A stretch of DNA of 64,000 nt, from assembly GCF_016734815.1 (NCBI RefSeq), contig NZ_JAERQF010000031.1:1-64000 (forward strand). The letters are read 5' to 3'. Shown here piece after piece: positions 15,024 to 23,729 of this stretch (its first letter is position 1; each line of letters begins with the position of its first letter). Below the pieces are notes generated by a model, which was given only the letters and a program-made list of their open reading frames with translations, was not told where the DNA came from and ran no database searches. This DNA is from Hymenobacter rubidus. GTDB taxonomy: Bacteria > Bacteroidota > Bacteroidia > Cytophagales > Hymenobacteraceae. The translations under genes were made by a program, and so were the position numbers.

Positions 15024-17942
15024 TTACTCCTCCTTTTTGGCTACTTCGACAGTGGCTTGGATGTTGGCATCGGCCACGGCCTCTTTGGGTTTGTCGAAAG
15101 CGCGGGCCACGAGGTCCTTCTGCTCCTTCACGTGGATTTTGTTGTAGCCCGTAGCCGGTGAGGCCGATGCCTTACGGGCCACCACGTCCTCCAGCTCGCG
15201 GCGCATGTAGCGCAGCATGAAGTTCCAGTAACCCATGTTCTCGGGCTCTTCCTGCACCCAATACAGCTTGGCTTTGCCGTACTTGGCCAGCTCGGCATCG
15301 AGCTGCTTTTTGGGGAATGGGTGTAGCTGCTCCAGGCGCACGATGGCCACATCCTTGCGGTCAGAAGCACGCTGCTCCTCCAGCAGGTCGTAATACACCT
15401 TGCCCGAGCACAGCAACACACGCTTCACCTTCTTGGCCTCAGCAAACGTGTCGCCGAGTACCTCGCGGAAACCACCGCCGGTGAACTCCTCTACCGGCGA
15501 TACGCACAGCGGGTGGCGCAACATCGATTTCGGCGACATCACCACCAGCGGCTTGCGGAAGCTCCACGTCAGCTGCCGGCGCAGGGCGTGGAAGAAGTTA
15601 GCCGGCGTGGTAATGTTGGCCACCACGATGTTGTTCTCGGCCGCGAGCTGCAGGAACCGCTCGGGGCGGGCGTTGGAGTGCTCCGGGCCCTGCCCTTCGT
15701 AGCCGTGGGGCAGCTGCATCACGAGGCCGTTCATGCGCTGCCACTTGCTTTCGGAGCTCACCACAAACTGGTCAATCATGGTCTGGGCACCGTTGGCGAA
15801 GTCGCCGAACTGCGCCTCCCAAATCACCAGGGCCGTGGGGTTGGCCATGCCGTAGCCAAATTCAAAGCCCAGCACCGCATACTCGCTCAGCAGCGAGTTG
15901 TAGATGCTCAGCTTCTCATTCTCGCCCTCCATGAAGTTGAGCGAGTTGTACGGCGCCGACGTTTCGGCATCGTGCAGCACCGCGTGGCGGTGCGAGAACG
16001 TGCCGCGCTGCACGTCCTGGCCGCTCACGCGCACAATGTGCTTCTCGCTCAGCAGTGAGCCATAAGCCAGCAATTCGCCGGCGGCCCAGTTCAGCATGCG
16101 GGTTTCGTAGAACATCTTGCGGCGCTCCTTCAGCAGGTTATCAATCTGCTTAATCGGCTTGAAGCCTTCGGGAATAGTGGTCAGGGCTTTGGCCACTTTC
16201 TGCACCGTTTCTTCCAAAATACCGGTTTCGGGCGACTGCTCGAAATCTTCCACCGTGCTGCGGCGCAGGCTGCGCCACTCGTTTTCGAGGGCCTGATACT
16301 TATAAGGAAGCGGCTTCTGCTTCACCATGTCGAGGCGGGCCTGCAGGGTGTCGCGGAATTCGCGGTCCATCTGGTTAGCCAGCTCGGCATCCACGTCGCC
16401 ACGCTGCACCAGCATGGCGTTGTACACCTCGCGCGGGTTCTGGTGCTTCGAGATGATGTTGTAGAGCGTAGGCTGGGTGAATTTAGGCTCGTCCGACTCG
16501 TTGTGGCCGTGGCGGCGGTAGCACACCATATCAATAAAGATATCGGCATGAAACTGCTGGCGGTACTCGGTGGCCAGTTGCACGGCAAACACCACGGCCT
16601 CAGGGTCGTCGCCGTTCACGTGCACCACCGGCGCATCAATGATTTTGGCGAGGTCCGTCGAGTAAATTGATGAGCGGGCGTCCTCAAAATCGGTGGTAAA
16701 ACCGACCTGGTTGTTAATCACGAAGTGAATGGTACCGCCCGTCTTGTAGCCTTCCAGCTGCGACATCTGCGTCACTTCGTAGCCGATACCCTGGCCGGCC
16801 AGCGCCGCATCGCCGTGGATGAGGATGGGCAGAATCTGGTGGTAGTCGCCGCCGTACTGGTGTTCGATTTTGGCGCGCACGAAGCCTTCTACCACTGGGT
16901 TCACCGCCTCCAGGTGGGAGGGGTTGGGGGCCAGTTTCAGGTTGACTTTCTGGCCGCCGCTGGCTTCTACTTCCGACGAGTAGCCCATGTGGTACTTCAC
17001 GTCGCCGTCGCCCATCGTGAGGTCGGGCACGGCCGTGCCTTCGAACTCGCTGAAAATCTGCTCGTAGGTCTTGCCCATGATGTTGGCCAGCACGTTCAAG
17101 CGGCCGCGGTGGGCCATGCCAATCATCACCTCTTTCACGCCCAGCTCCGCGCCTTTGCCGATGATGGCATCCAGGGCCGGAATGGTCGTTTCGCCGCCTT
17201 CGAGCGAGAAGCGCTTTTGCCCCAGAAACTTGGTGTGCAGGAAGTTCTCGAAGACAACAGCTTCGTTCAGCTTCTTCAAAATGCGCTTCTTGTACTCCAC
17301 GCCGGGGTTGAAGGCCAATGAATCCTTCTCCACTTTGGCGCGGAACCAGTCGAGCACCTGCGGGTCGCGGATGTACATGTACTCGAAGCCGATGGCGCCG
17401 GTGTAGATTTTCTCTAGCGCGGCCACGATGTCGCGCAGCTTGGCCTGGCCGCCGAGGCCCAGCACTTCGCCGTTCTTGAAGGTGGCATCCAGGTCCGCTT
17501 CGCCCAGGCCGAAGTCGGCGAGGTCGAGGCGGGCCTGGCGGTCTTTGCGCTCGCGCACCGGGTTGGTTTTGGCGCGGAGGTGGCCGCGGCTGCGGTAGGC
17601 GTGGATGAGGTTGCGCACGGCCGTTTCCTTATCGGAAGCGGGTTCGCCGCCAGCCAGCCCCGGCGCGTTATTCGTCGACGCGGCCGTGTTGAGCACGCCG
17701 TAATCGTTGGGCTGCGGCACGGGGCCGGGCGACGGCGCGGCTTTGGTGGTGCCGTTGGTTGCTGCGTTGCCGTTGGCACCGGGCACTACGGGTGCCCCCT
17801 CAGGAAATTGTTGGGAGAAGTCAAACCCTTCAAAGAATTTCCGCCAGCCAAAATCTACCGATTCCGGATTTTGCTGGTAGGCCTGATAAAGGGTTTCAAT
17901 GGCCGCCGCGTCAGCGTTGGCGATATACGAATACGTGTCCAT
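15024..17942 (-). CDS. odhA: 2-oxoglutarate dehydrogenase E1
   Basis: A 972-residue thiamine-diphosphate-dependent decarboxylase that feeds the TCA cycle with succinyl-CoA. Family marks include the N-terminal peptide (EALYQAYQQNPESVD-like region), RGRLNVLANIMGK near residue 280, HGDAALAGQG near 375, HVNGDDPEAV and YRRHGHNESDEP in the cofactor region, and the C-terminal LLCSGKVYYDL. Slightly longer than the E. coli enzyme because of a Gly/Pro/Ala-rich linker near residues 50-90. It is the first gene of odhA-odhB, with an excellent -7 element 26 bp upstream. The E3 subunit is encoded separately at 3277-4683. Confidence 0.97.
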   Translation of the reverse strand: MDTYSYIANADAAAIETLYQAYQQNPESVDFGWRKFFEGFDFSQQFPEGAPVVPGANGNAATNGTTKAAPSPGPVPQPNDYGVLNTAASTNNAPGLAGGEPASDKETAVRNLIHAYRSRGHLRAKTNPVRERKDRQARLDLADFGLGEADLDATFKNGEVLGLGGQAKLRDIVAALEKIYTGAIGFEYMYIRDPQVLDWFRAKVEKDSLAFNPGVEYKKRILKKLNEAVVFENFLHTKFLGQKRFSLEGGETTIPALDAIIGKGAELGVKEVMIGMAHRGRLNVLANIMGKTYEQIFSEFEGTAVPDLTMGDGDVKYHMGYSSEVEASGGQKVNLKLAPNPSHLEAVNPVVEGFVRAKIEHQYGGDYHQILPILIHGDAALAGQGIGYEVTQMSQLEGYKTGGTIHFVINNQVGFTTDFEDARSSIYSTDLAKIIDAPVVHVNGDDPEAVVFAVQLATEYRQQFHADIFIDMVCYRRHGHNESDEPKFTQPTLYNIISKHQNPREVYNAMLVQRGDVDAELANQMDREFRDTLQARLDMVKQKPLPYKYQALENEWRSLRRSTVEDFEQSPETGILEETVQKVAKALTTIPEGFKPIKQIDNLLKERRKMFYETRMLNWAAGELLAYGSLLSEKHIVRVSGQDVQRGTFSHRHAVLHDAETSAPYNSLNFMEGENEKLSIYNSLLSEYAVLGFEFGYGMANPTALVIWEAQFGDFANGAQTMIDQFVVSSESKWQRMNGLVMQLPHGYEGQGPEHSNARPERFLQLAAENNIVVANITTPANFFHALRRQLTWSFRKPLVVMSPKSMLRHPLCVSPVEEFTGGGFREVLGDTFAEAKKVKRVLLCSGKVYYDLLEEQRASDRKDVAIVRLEQLHPFPKKQLDAELAKYGKAKLYWVQEEPENMGYWNFMLRYMRRELEDVVARKASASPATGYNKIHVKEQKDLVARAFDKPKEAVADANIQATVEVAKKEE

Positions 17943-17967
17943 GGGAATTCAGCTTGGGTAAGACCGT

Positions 17968-17976
17968 GCAAATGTA
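17968..17976 (-). promoter_or_regulatory. Candidate -7 element of odhA
   Basis: The minus strand reads TACATTTGC, matching TAnnTTTG exactly, 26 bp before the ATG. About 19 bp upstream only TTTT is found in place of TTG. Confidence 0.5.
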
Positions 17977-18117
17977 ATGTACTTCAAACACAGGCTAAAA
18001 CCTGAATTCGGTTACACAAATAAATCTAAAAATCAATTAATTGATTCCCCATCATTGCCCTGACTGTTTCAGGTTAAGAGGCCAATTTATCGAAATTCGG
18101 GAGGAAAGCAGCATGTT

Positions 18118-18303
18118 TTACTCCAGGCCGCGCTTCTTCCGGGGGACGAGATACCCAGCATAAGCATCGGAATTGCCCCGGTGCCGAACGAACTGCAGCG
18201 GCTTTTTATATAAACTTTCGGCTATATGTACCCGTTTTTTAGCAATTCTACCCACATTGGGATTGGATAATTTATTTTTAGCAAACTTATCTATCTCGCT
18301 CAT
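18118..18303 (-). CDS. Possible small basic protein
   Basis: A 61-residue open frame rich in Lys and Arg (KKRVHIAES, then VPRKKRGLE) with an ATG start. No family is recognised. It lies in a 445-bp stretch that otherwise has no gene, with AT-rich sequence on both sides. It may be real, a remnant of a larger gene, or chance. The stretch from 17977 to 18117 shows nothing further except an AT-rich palindrome near 18035 (CAATTAATTG). Confidence 0.35.
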   Translation of the reverse strand: MSEIDKFAKNKLSNPNVGRIAKKRVHIAESLYKKPLQFVRHRGNSDAYAGYLVPRKKRGLE

Positions 18304-18387
18304 CGTTAAACATTTCCACTCTTTATAAAATGGTGGATTTTGCCTACGCTGCCAGGCTAAAATGGCAGTAGAACTAAACTGCTATTG

Positions 18388-18909
18388 ATGCATTCAACAC
18401 GGCTATTCATTGATGTGCTAATTGCCGCTGCGGCCCTGGCTACACCACTTTTTCACGCGGGACCCACCGCCGAAGCCTTGGGACTGACAAGGTTTCTTTC
18501 ACCAGCCGCCGTGGGGCGCACGGCCAGTCCGCGCTTATCCAAACGGAAATTATTGGTACCTCACAGTCCGCAATACACCGTGACGGCAACTGTGTACGAG
18601 GCCGTGCCGAGCCAAACCGATGATGAGCCGTTTGTGACGGCCGACAACTCCCGCATCAAGTCCAGCTACGGCACCAAAAAGCGGTGGATGGCGCTGTCCA
18701 GGGATTTGCTAAAGCAGTGGGGCGGTGAGTTTGAATACGGTGACAAGGTTCGCGTGCGCGGCTTGTCGGCCGAATTGGACGGCGTGTATACGGTGCACGA
18801 CACCATGAACCGCCGCCATCGCCACTGCATGGATGTGTTGGCACATCCGAGCGAAAACCTGGATATTTTTACGCCCGGCGTTAAAATTCAGAAGGTGGCT
18901 TTTGAGTGA
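18388..18909 (+). CDS. 3D (DPBB) domain-containing exported protein
   Basis: A 173-residue protein with an N-terminal hydrophobic signal (residues 5-25) and, from residue 60 on, a double-psi beta-barrel of the 3D type: YTVTATVYEA, TADNSRI, ALSRDLLK, YGDKVRVRG, then GVYTVHDTMN and HCMDVL. Members of this fold include lytic transglycosylase-related cell-wall enzymes of the MltA/RlpA group. The three Asp residues that name the 3D domain are only partly matched, so activity is uncertain. ATG at 18388 is preferred over the TTG three bases earlier. A terminator follows directly. Confidence 0.75.
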   Translation: MHSTRLFIDVLIAAAALATPLFHAGPTAEALGLTRFLSPAAVGRTASPRLSKRKLLVPHSPQYTVTATVYEAVPSQTDDEPFVTADNSRIKSSYGTKKRWMALSRDLLKQWGGEFEYGDKVRVRGLSAELDGVYTVHDTMNRRHRHCMDVLAHPSENLDIFTPGVKIQKVAFE

Positions 18910-18930
18910 CATAAGCCGCCGCCGTTCAGC

Positions 18931-18967
18931 AAAAAAGCCGCCTTGAACTATTCAGGGCGGCTTTTTC
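18931..18967. terminator. Intrinsic terminator
   Basis: Stem AAAAAGCCGCCTTGAA / TTCAGGGCGGCTTTTT with one G-T pair and a 3-base loop, 22 bp after the 3D-domain gene. The T-run serves the plus strand. Confidence 0.85.
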
Positions 18968-19020
18968 AATGCGCTGTAGAGGGGGGGTTTATTCCACCGT
19001 TGTGGTGTTGAGCGCACGAA

Positions 19021-19041
19021 GGGCGGGCGCAGGCCCCGCCC
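19021..19041. repeat. GC hairpin GGGCGGG/CCCGCCC
   Basis: A 7-bp perfect stem within GC-rich sequence, 20 bp beyond the stop of the minus-strand MRJP-like gene. It could contribute to ending that transcript. It is not repeated elsewhere in the window. Confidence 0.45.
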
Positions 19042-19061
19042 CTACAGCGTTCTGCTATTGC

Positions 19062-20249
19062 TTATTTGGGCAGAGCCATTTTGAAAATGCGGAACGGTGG
19101 GCGGGGCTGGCCCACGCCTTTGTTCCAATTGGGCGTCTTGTGAATGGACGAATTGGTGACGTATAGGGTGCCATCGGGCGTGAGGCTGTAGGTGTCGGGC
19201 CACTGCAGGCGGTCGTCCTGCACCAGGGTTTCGATTTTGCCGGCGGGAGTGCGCCGCAGCAGGGCGCTTTGCTCGAAGGACGTGAGGTAGACGTTGTTGG
19301 CCGCGTCAATTTCGAGTCCATCGGTAGCGGGGATTTCACCCACGGTTTCGACTTGCTGGCCCAAAGTGGCCTCGCTCAGCGCGGGGTCGCGCAGGGCCGC
19401 GGTTTTGATGCGGTAGAGGGTATGCCCGGTGAGCGGACAGTAGTACAGGTAGGCATTGTCGGTGCTTAGGGCAATGCCGTCGGCGTTGAACTGGGCGGGC
19501 TTGCCCTGAATGTCTATCATGGGATGGCCGGCGGCTTTGATGACCAGCCCTTTCACGGCCTTGGTAGAGGGGTGCTTGTCGAGCAAGCGGCGGGCTTTCA
19601 GGGTTTTCAAATCAACCACAACGAGGGCGCCTAGGCCCGATTCGGTGATGTAGGCGTAGTTATTCTGGAGGTCGATGCGCACATCGTTGAGGTAAGACTT
19701 GCGCGGCGCTACGCTTTCGGGGAAGGGAATGGTAAGCAGGACCTGGCCGGTTTTGGGGTCGGTTTTGACCAGTTTGGGGCCGCCGGGCACGGTGAATTTC
19801 AAGCCAGGGGCAGCGGGGTCGAGCACCCAGACCATGCCGGCTTTATCGGCAAAGACGCTCTGCGGGCAAATCCAGTGCTTGAGCGGCTCGGATTTGACGG
19901 AGTCGTTCCAGGTGCACCAGCTGGCGTTGGGGTAGGGCGTAAGCGTGCTGTTAGGGCCAACTTTGGCAATGGGAAACGACGGGTTCCAGTCCCAGCGCGG
20001 AAAACAGGCAAATACCTGGCCACCGGGTGCCACGGCCACACCCACCATCTGCGGGTCATTGAATTCGGCCACTACCTGCAAGGGAGAATTGGCTGGAGCA
20101 GTAGCGGTGTGGGTGGCTGCGGAATCGACGGGGGCGGTGCCAACGGCTTTTTCGGCGGGGGTAGTGGGAGACGAGCAACCACCCAGCACCAAGCCAGTGG
20201 CAGCTACCAAGGCGGCGTAATCTGTTGAGGAGAAACGAGGAAAGGCCAT
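19062..20249 (-). CDS. Major royal jelly/Yellow-like lipoprotein
   Basis: A 395-residue exported beta-propeller protein. A lipobox (LVLGGCSS, Cys at about 25) follows the N-terminal hydrophobic segment. The body matches the MRJP/Yellow family: FPRWDWNP, then WICPQSVFADKAGMVWVLD, YLNDVRIDLQNNYAYITESG, and DGIALSTDNAYLYYCPLTG. Bacterial members have no firm role; insect Yellow proteins are linked to dopachrome conversion, and related six-bladed propellers include SMP-30 lactonases. It is a single gene, separated from the SHOCT gene by a terminator. Confidence 0.8.
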   Translation of the reverse strand: MAFPRFSSTDYAALVAATGLVLGGCSSPTTPAEKAVGTAPVDSAATHTATAPANSPLQVVAEFNDPQMVGVAVAPGGQVFACFPRWDWNPSFPIAKVGPNSTLTPYPNASWCTWNDSVKSEPLKHWICPQSVFADKAGMVWVLDPAAPGLKFTVPGGPKLVKTDPKTGQVLLTIPFPESVAPRKSYLNDVRIDLQNNYAYITESGLGALVVVDLKTLKARRLLDKHPSTKAVKGLVIKAAGHPMIDIQGKPAQFNADGIALSTDNAYLYYCPLTGHTLYRIKTAALRDPALSEATLGQQVETVGEIPATDGLEIDAANNVYLTSFEQSALLRRTPAGKIETLVQDDRLQWPDTYSLTPDGTLYVTNSSIHKTPNWNKGVGQPRPPFRIFKMALPK

Positions 20250-20286
20250 GAAAACAAAAAGAATAGAAGGAATGAGGAGAAACAGA

Positions 20287-20313
20287 AAACCCCAGCCGGC
20301 GAAGGCTGGGGTT
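20287..20313. terminator. Intrinsic terminator after the SHOCT gene
   Basis: Perfect 11-bp stem AAACCCCAGCC / GGCTGGGGTTT with a 5-base loop, between the SHOCT-domain gene and the MRJP-like gene, both on the minus strand. Confidence 0.85.
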
Positions 20314-20381
20314 TAGCATACGACCTTATGGCCAAGGTGTTGTAATGAACCTGAATAACCTGGACGGTTGCGAACAAGCCG

Positions 20382-21104
20382 CTATTGGCCAGCAGCCGAA
20401 TCCGGTGATGCTGCTGGCACCGGGGCTTTGGCCGAGTCGGTAGCCGGCGGCGCGGGGCGGGCCGGCAACGGAGCGGCCGGATGCGCGGGGGCCAGGCGAA
20501 TGGTTTCGGGCGCGGCCGCTGGCGGGGGCAGCATTTCGGCCGGCGGGCCCGTGTCGATGGTGGTGGCCACCGAGTCGGCAGCGGTTTGGCTGGTGCTGGA
20601 AATGTGCTCCGACGGCCGCCGGTTGAGCGAGAGGTAGAGCACAAGGCCCAACAAGGCTAACAGGCCGCCGATGGAAAGAATGAGCGACAAGGGGTTGCGG
20701 GCGGGCGGCGCATCGGTGGCCGGAAACTCATCGGTGACCCAGCTTTGGGCCGAGGGCTCGGGCAACGCTTCCGGCTCGGCGGCTTCGACGAAGGGCGACC
20801 CGGCCGAGTCAGCGACTGGCGGGGCGGGGCGCAGGGTCATGGGCGGCGGGGCCAGCGCTTCCGGCACGGCGTCTTCAAACATGGGTGAGTGCTGCTCCGG
20901 TGAGGAAGGCGGGAATGGCACCGTAGCGGGCTGAGCGGGAGCAGCAACGGGCGGCAATGGGCTGGTGGGAGGCGCGGCCGGCGCCGACGTAAACACCAGG
21001 CGCTGCTTGAGCGCCTCAAATTCGGCCGGCGTGAGGGCCCCGGCGTCCAGCATTTCCTTGAGCTGGCGGAGGGTATCGAGGGGCGAAGCGGAATTATCCA
21101 TCAA
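20382..21104 (-). CDS. SHOCT domain membrane protein
   Basis: A 240-residue protein. Residues 6-36 form a SHOCT domain (LKEMLDAGALTPAEFEALKQ), a short helical motif usually found at protein ends and linked to oligomer formation. Long Pro/Ala-rich disordered stretches follow (40-130 and 175-240), with one transmembrane helix between them at about 138-160 (SLILSIGGLLALLGLVLYL). The role is unknown. It overlaps no neighbour; the gene upstream ends 22 bp away, so the three minus-strand genes 22136 to 20382 are probably co-transcribed. Confidence 0.8.
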   Translation of the reverse strand: MMDNSASPLDTLRQLKEMLDAGALTPAEFEALKQRLVFTSAPAAPPTSPLPPVAAPAQPATVPFPPSSPEQHSPMFEDAVPEALAPPPMTLRPAPPVADSAGSPFVEAAEPEALPEPSAQSWVTDEFPATDAPPARNPLSLILSIGGLLALLGLVLYLSLNRRPSEHISSTSQTAADSVATTIDTGPPAEMLPPPAAAPETIRLAPAHPAAPLPARPAPPATDSAKAPVPAASPDSAAGQ

Positions 21105-21126
21105 CGGAATACGGCCGGGAGCAGCG

Positions 21127-21855
21127 CTAGTTTTTGCGGTCGAGGGCGGAAAGGCGGTCGCGGCGGCGCTGGAGGCGCAGGCGGCTTTCGTCCAGCAGCT
21201 TGGCGTTTTTCAGCTGAGAAGCCGAATCGGTGCGGGACTGGAGTAGGTTGTCGGCGTTTTTCCGCTTCAGCTCTTCGATGCGCGCCAGGTTGGATTCGGT
21301 GTTGGTTTTCAGGTAGGCCTGCTCTTTTTCCAGCCGCTCCTTTTCCTTTTCGGTGGCTTTGAGCTTCTTCTCGGCTTCGGCAATCATGTCGCGGTAGGCT
21401 TTGAGGCGGGCGGCGCCGGCGTAGTTTTGCGTCATGGCCCGCAGGGCGTCGTACTCGGCTTTGGTGGCCGTGGGGTCGAAGAACGTGTTGTCGTCAAAGC
21501 CTCCAAAAATGGCCACTTCCGCCACCGAATCGGAGGGGGCGACGATGGTGGCGTAGAGGTCGACGAGCTTGCCCGACACGGTGCTGGCGGGCGTTTGGCG
21601 GGCCATCAGCACGTCGTTTTTGCCCACGCCCAGCACGCCGCCGTTTTTGAAGCGCACGTTGTAGCTGCTTTTCATCCATTCCTGGAGGTAGTCGCGCACG
21701 TCGGTGGCTTTGCCTTCCACCTGCACTTTGAGGGCCGCGCGGGGCTTTTTATTGTAATTCACCTCGCCGGGACGCACGTCGTAGAGCTGAGCGGCGGCGG
21801 GCGTGGCAACGAACAGCCCAACCAGGGCCAGCAGAAACAAGTAGATTTTTTGCAT
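21127..21855 (-). CDS. Exported hypothetical protein with coiled coil
   Basis: A 242-residue protein of unrecognised family. A cleavable signal peptide (residues 1-22, ending ATPAAAQ) is followed by a globular domain with short beta-strands (residues 25-130, including YNVRFKNGGVLGVGKNDV) and a long charged coiled coil (about 155-240, Lys/Glu/Leu-rich). It is probably periplasmic. It lies in the middle of a likely three-gene unit with the SHOCT protein and a small acidic protein. Confidence 0.75.
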   Translation of the reverse strand: MQKIYLFLLALVGLFVATPAAAQLYDVRPGEVNYNKKPRAALKVQVEGKATDVRDYLQEWMKSSYNVRFKNGGVLGVGKNDVLMARQTPASTVSGKLVDLYATIVAPSDSVAEVAIFGGFDDNTFFDPTATKAEYDALRAMTQNYAGAARLKAYRDMIAEAEKKLKATEKEKERLEKEQAYLKTNTESNLARIEELKRKNADNLLQSRTDSASQLKNAKLLDESRLRLQRRRDRLSALDRKN

Positions 21856-21881
21856 GAACGTAAAGGTGTTTAGGCAGCGGC

Positions 21882-22136
21882 TCAGCGCAGCTCGTGACGG
21901 TCGAAGGCGGCCTGCAAATCGTCGCGCATGGCTTGGAAGCGGGCAATGGCGGCGGCCAGAAATTCGTCATCCAGCAGCTCGCGGACTTCGGCATCGGTGC
22001 CGGTGAGCAGGTCCAGCTCGGCCACTTTGTAGGTTTGCTCCAGGTTGCCCTGCTCCAGCTTCAGCAGGAACTTGCCGTTCCAGGCCAGGAGCGTGATTTT
22101 GACGGCGGGATGAGGGATGTCGGCGACGTGGCGCAT
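21882..22136 (-). CDS. Small conserved-looking hypothetical protein
   Basis: An 84-residue soluble, acidic protein with no recognised family: an N-terminal beta region (KITLLAWNGKFLLKLEQG) and a helical C-terminus. Good codon character and the 26-bp gap to the next gene suggest it is real and is the first gene of the unit 22136 to 20382. A TATCTTCG promoter-like sequence lies on the minus strand at 22171-22164. Confidence 0.6.
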   Translation of the reverse strand: MRHVADIPHPAVKITLLAWNGKFLLKLEQGNLEQTYKVAELDLLTGTDAEVRELLDDEFLAAAIARFQAMRDDLQAAFDRHELR

Positions 22137-22270
22137 AACAGGATTAAATGGCCAGAACCAGGACGAAGATAGTAAGCTCGGCCTAACTCCTCCCCTGCCC
22201 GGCGCGTAAAATAACGCCGTGGCCCGGCAACGCGGGCCGTATCCTTTCCACTTTTTATTTCACTACTGCC

Positions 22271-22459
22271 ATGCCTCAGGGAGATAAATCGAAGTACACC
22301 GACAAACAGAAGCGCCAGGCCGAGCACATTGAAGAAGGCTACGAGAAACGCGGCGTTTCGGAGAAGGAAGCCGAAGCCCGCGCCTGGGCCACGGTGAATA
22401 AAAATGATGGCGGCGGAAAACAAGCCGGCGGCTCGGGCCGTAAGAAGGACAGTAAGTAA
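22271..22459 (+). CDS. Small hydrophilic conserved protein
   Basis: A 62-residue, highly charged protein (KYTDKQKRQAEHIEEGYEKR, then GVSEKEAEARAWATVNK) ending in a Gly/Lys tail. Proteins with this sequence pattern occur in many bacteria and are sometimes labelled plasmid stabilisation proteins without evidence of that role. Likely DNA- or RNA-associated from its charge, but this is speculation. It stands alone and is followed 44 bp later by a strong terminator. Confidence 0.75.
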   Translation: MPQGDKSKYTDKQKRQAEHIEEGYEKRGVSEKEAEARAWATVNKNDGGGKQAGGSGRKKDSK

Positions 22460-22503
22460 ATCTTGATTGCGCTTATGCGCTCGCAGGTGGCTGTCGTTCC
22501 CCC

Positions 22504-22542
22504 ACAAAAAGCCCCACCAACTGATGTTGGCGGGGCTTTTTG
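22504..22542. terminator. Intrinsic terminator
   Basis: Stem ACAAAAAGCCCC plus CCAAC / GTTGG plus GGGGCTTTTTGT with a TGAT loop and single-base offsets, downstream of the small charged protein. Confidence 0.85.
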
Positions 22543-22566
22543 TTTGTGCTGAAGCGTAGCTGTTCC

Positions 22567-22763
22567 GTCGTGCAGAGCGGAGCGAAGCATCTTGCGTGCG
22601 CCGCTTGTCATCCTAAGCGCAGCGAAGGACCTTATTACGTTCGAACAGCTTGACGTAATTCTAACGGCGCAACGGTGATAAGGTCCTTCGCTGCGCTCAG
22701 GATGACAGGCGATGGGATTAATACCCTACGCGAGATGCTTCGGCTCCGCCTCTGCATGACGGT
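22567..22763. repeat. Nested family A inverted repeats
   Basis: An outer pair (CAGAGCGGAGCGAAGCATCT at left, GAGATGCTTCGGCTCCGCCT at right) encloses an inner pair (GTCATCCTAAGCGCAGCGAA then GGACCTTA; and TAAGGTCCTTCG then CTGCGCTCAGGATGAC). The same nested layout occurs at 37807-38010. It lies between convergent genes. The 330 bp from 22460 to 22789 hold only this and the terminator. Confidence 0.85.
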
Positions 22764-22789
22764 CAGAATGGCATTGCAGGCCTGTGGAT

Positions 22790-23569
22790 TTATGGTTTTT
22801 GCGCTACCATCTTCACCAGGCGCAACTGCTCCTTGGTGAAATCGGCGGTGCCGATGGGCTCTTCGTAGCGCAGGATTTTCAGGCCGGCGGCGGTGTATAA
22901 TTTTGGCAATTCGTTGGTGTTGAAAAACACGCGGTAGTCGCCGCCCACCACTTGCAGGCGGTTGGTGGCGTCCATGTGGAAGGCTTCGAGCACCACGATG
23001 CCGCCGGGCTTCAGGGCCCGCATCACGCGGTCGGCGTAGTCGCGGCCACCGGCGTAGCTCAGCACAATGAGGTCCCATTTGTTGTTGCCCCAGTCGTATT
23101 TGGCCATGTCGGCTATTTCGGTTTTTAACTTTACGCCGGTGGCTTGGGCGCGTTTTTGGGCGTAGGCCAGGGCTTTTTCGGCGATGTCGACACCCGTGAC
23201 CTGCCAGCCTTGCTGGGCCAGGTAGATGGCGTTGCGGCCCTCGCCCATGTCGGCGTCGAGGGCGGTGCCGGGCTTGCGGCCCGCCGCGGTTTCGACCAGC
23301 AGGGCGTTGGGTTTCTCGTTCAGCACGCGGGCGCGGGCCACCGAATCGGTGAGGATGTAGTTCCAGCGCTGGCGGGTGCGCTCGGCCATCAGAGCTTTGT
23401 ATTCGGCTTGTTGGGCGGGCGTGGGGTTGGCGGGCAGCACCGGGTCGGGGCCCAGGCCAGGAATGGGCGGCAGGTTGCGCTTGCCGGTGGGCGCGGGCTG
23501 TTGGGCCTGCACAGAAATTGCAAAAACGCCCAACAGTACCAGCACGGCGAGGCTCATCAGAATTTTCAT
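22790..23569 (-). CDS. Exported class I SAM-dependent methyltransferase-like protein
   Basis: A 259-residue protein with a clear signal peptide (residues 1-22, LVLLGVFAISVQAQ) and a Rossmann methyltransferase domain from about 95 on: motif I reads ALDADMGEGRNAIYLA, followed by VTGVDIAEKAL, IADM and DLIVLSY. In motif I an E/DxGxGxG pattern is kept in altered form (DADMGEGRN). SAM enzymes are normally cytoplasmic, so the signal peptide is unusual. Possible explanations are a moonlighting envelope enzyme, an uncleaved membrane anchor, or a fold reused for another ligand. The gene is convergent with the repeat cluster. Confidence 0.8.
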   Translation of the reverse strand: MKILMSLAVLVLLGVFAISVQAQQPAPTGKRNLPPIPGLGPDPVLPANPTPAQQAEYKALMAERTRQRWNYILTDSVARARVLNEKPNALLVETAAGRKPGTALDADMGEGRNAIYLAQQGWQVTGVDIAEKALAYAQKRAQATGVKLKTEIADMAKYDWGNNKWDLIVLSYAGGRDYADRVMRALKPGGIVVLEAFHMDATNRLQVVGGDYRVFFNTNELPKLYTAAGLKILRYEEPIGTADFTKEQLRLVKMVAQKP

Positions 23570-23717
23570 AGCGAAGGAGGCAAGGTAAGTTCGACTAGCT
23601 CAGCAGGACGTTCTGATAACTTCTGGTGAATTTCTAAACAGTCTCATAATAAATATATGCTATATGAAACGAAACACGGTTAAAAGTTACCTCGCCCTTT
23701 CATGCCGCTCGGGGCTG

Positions 23718-23725
23718 TAATTTTC
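23718..23725 (+). promoter_or_regulatory. Candidate -7 element of the S9 peptidase gene
   Basis: TAATTTTC differs from TAnnTTTG only in the last base and lies 4 bp before the ATG at 23730, the same close placement seen at other genes of this window. Confidence 0.35.
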
Positions 23726-23729
23726 GGGC

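Noticed and set aside
22271-22459. Toxin-antitoxin reading of the small charged protein
   Set aside because: No partner gene lies nearby, and the plasmid-stabilisation label for such proteins is not supported by anything in this sequence.
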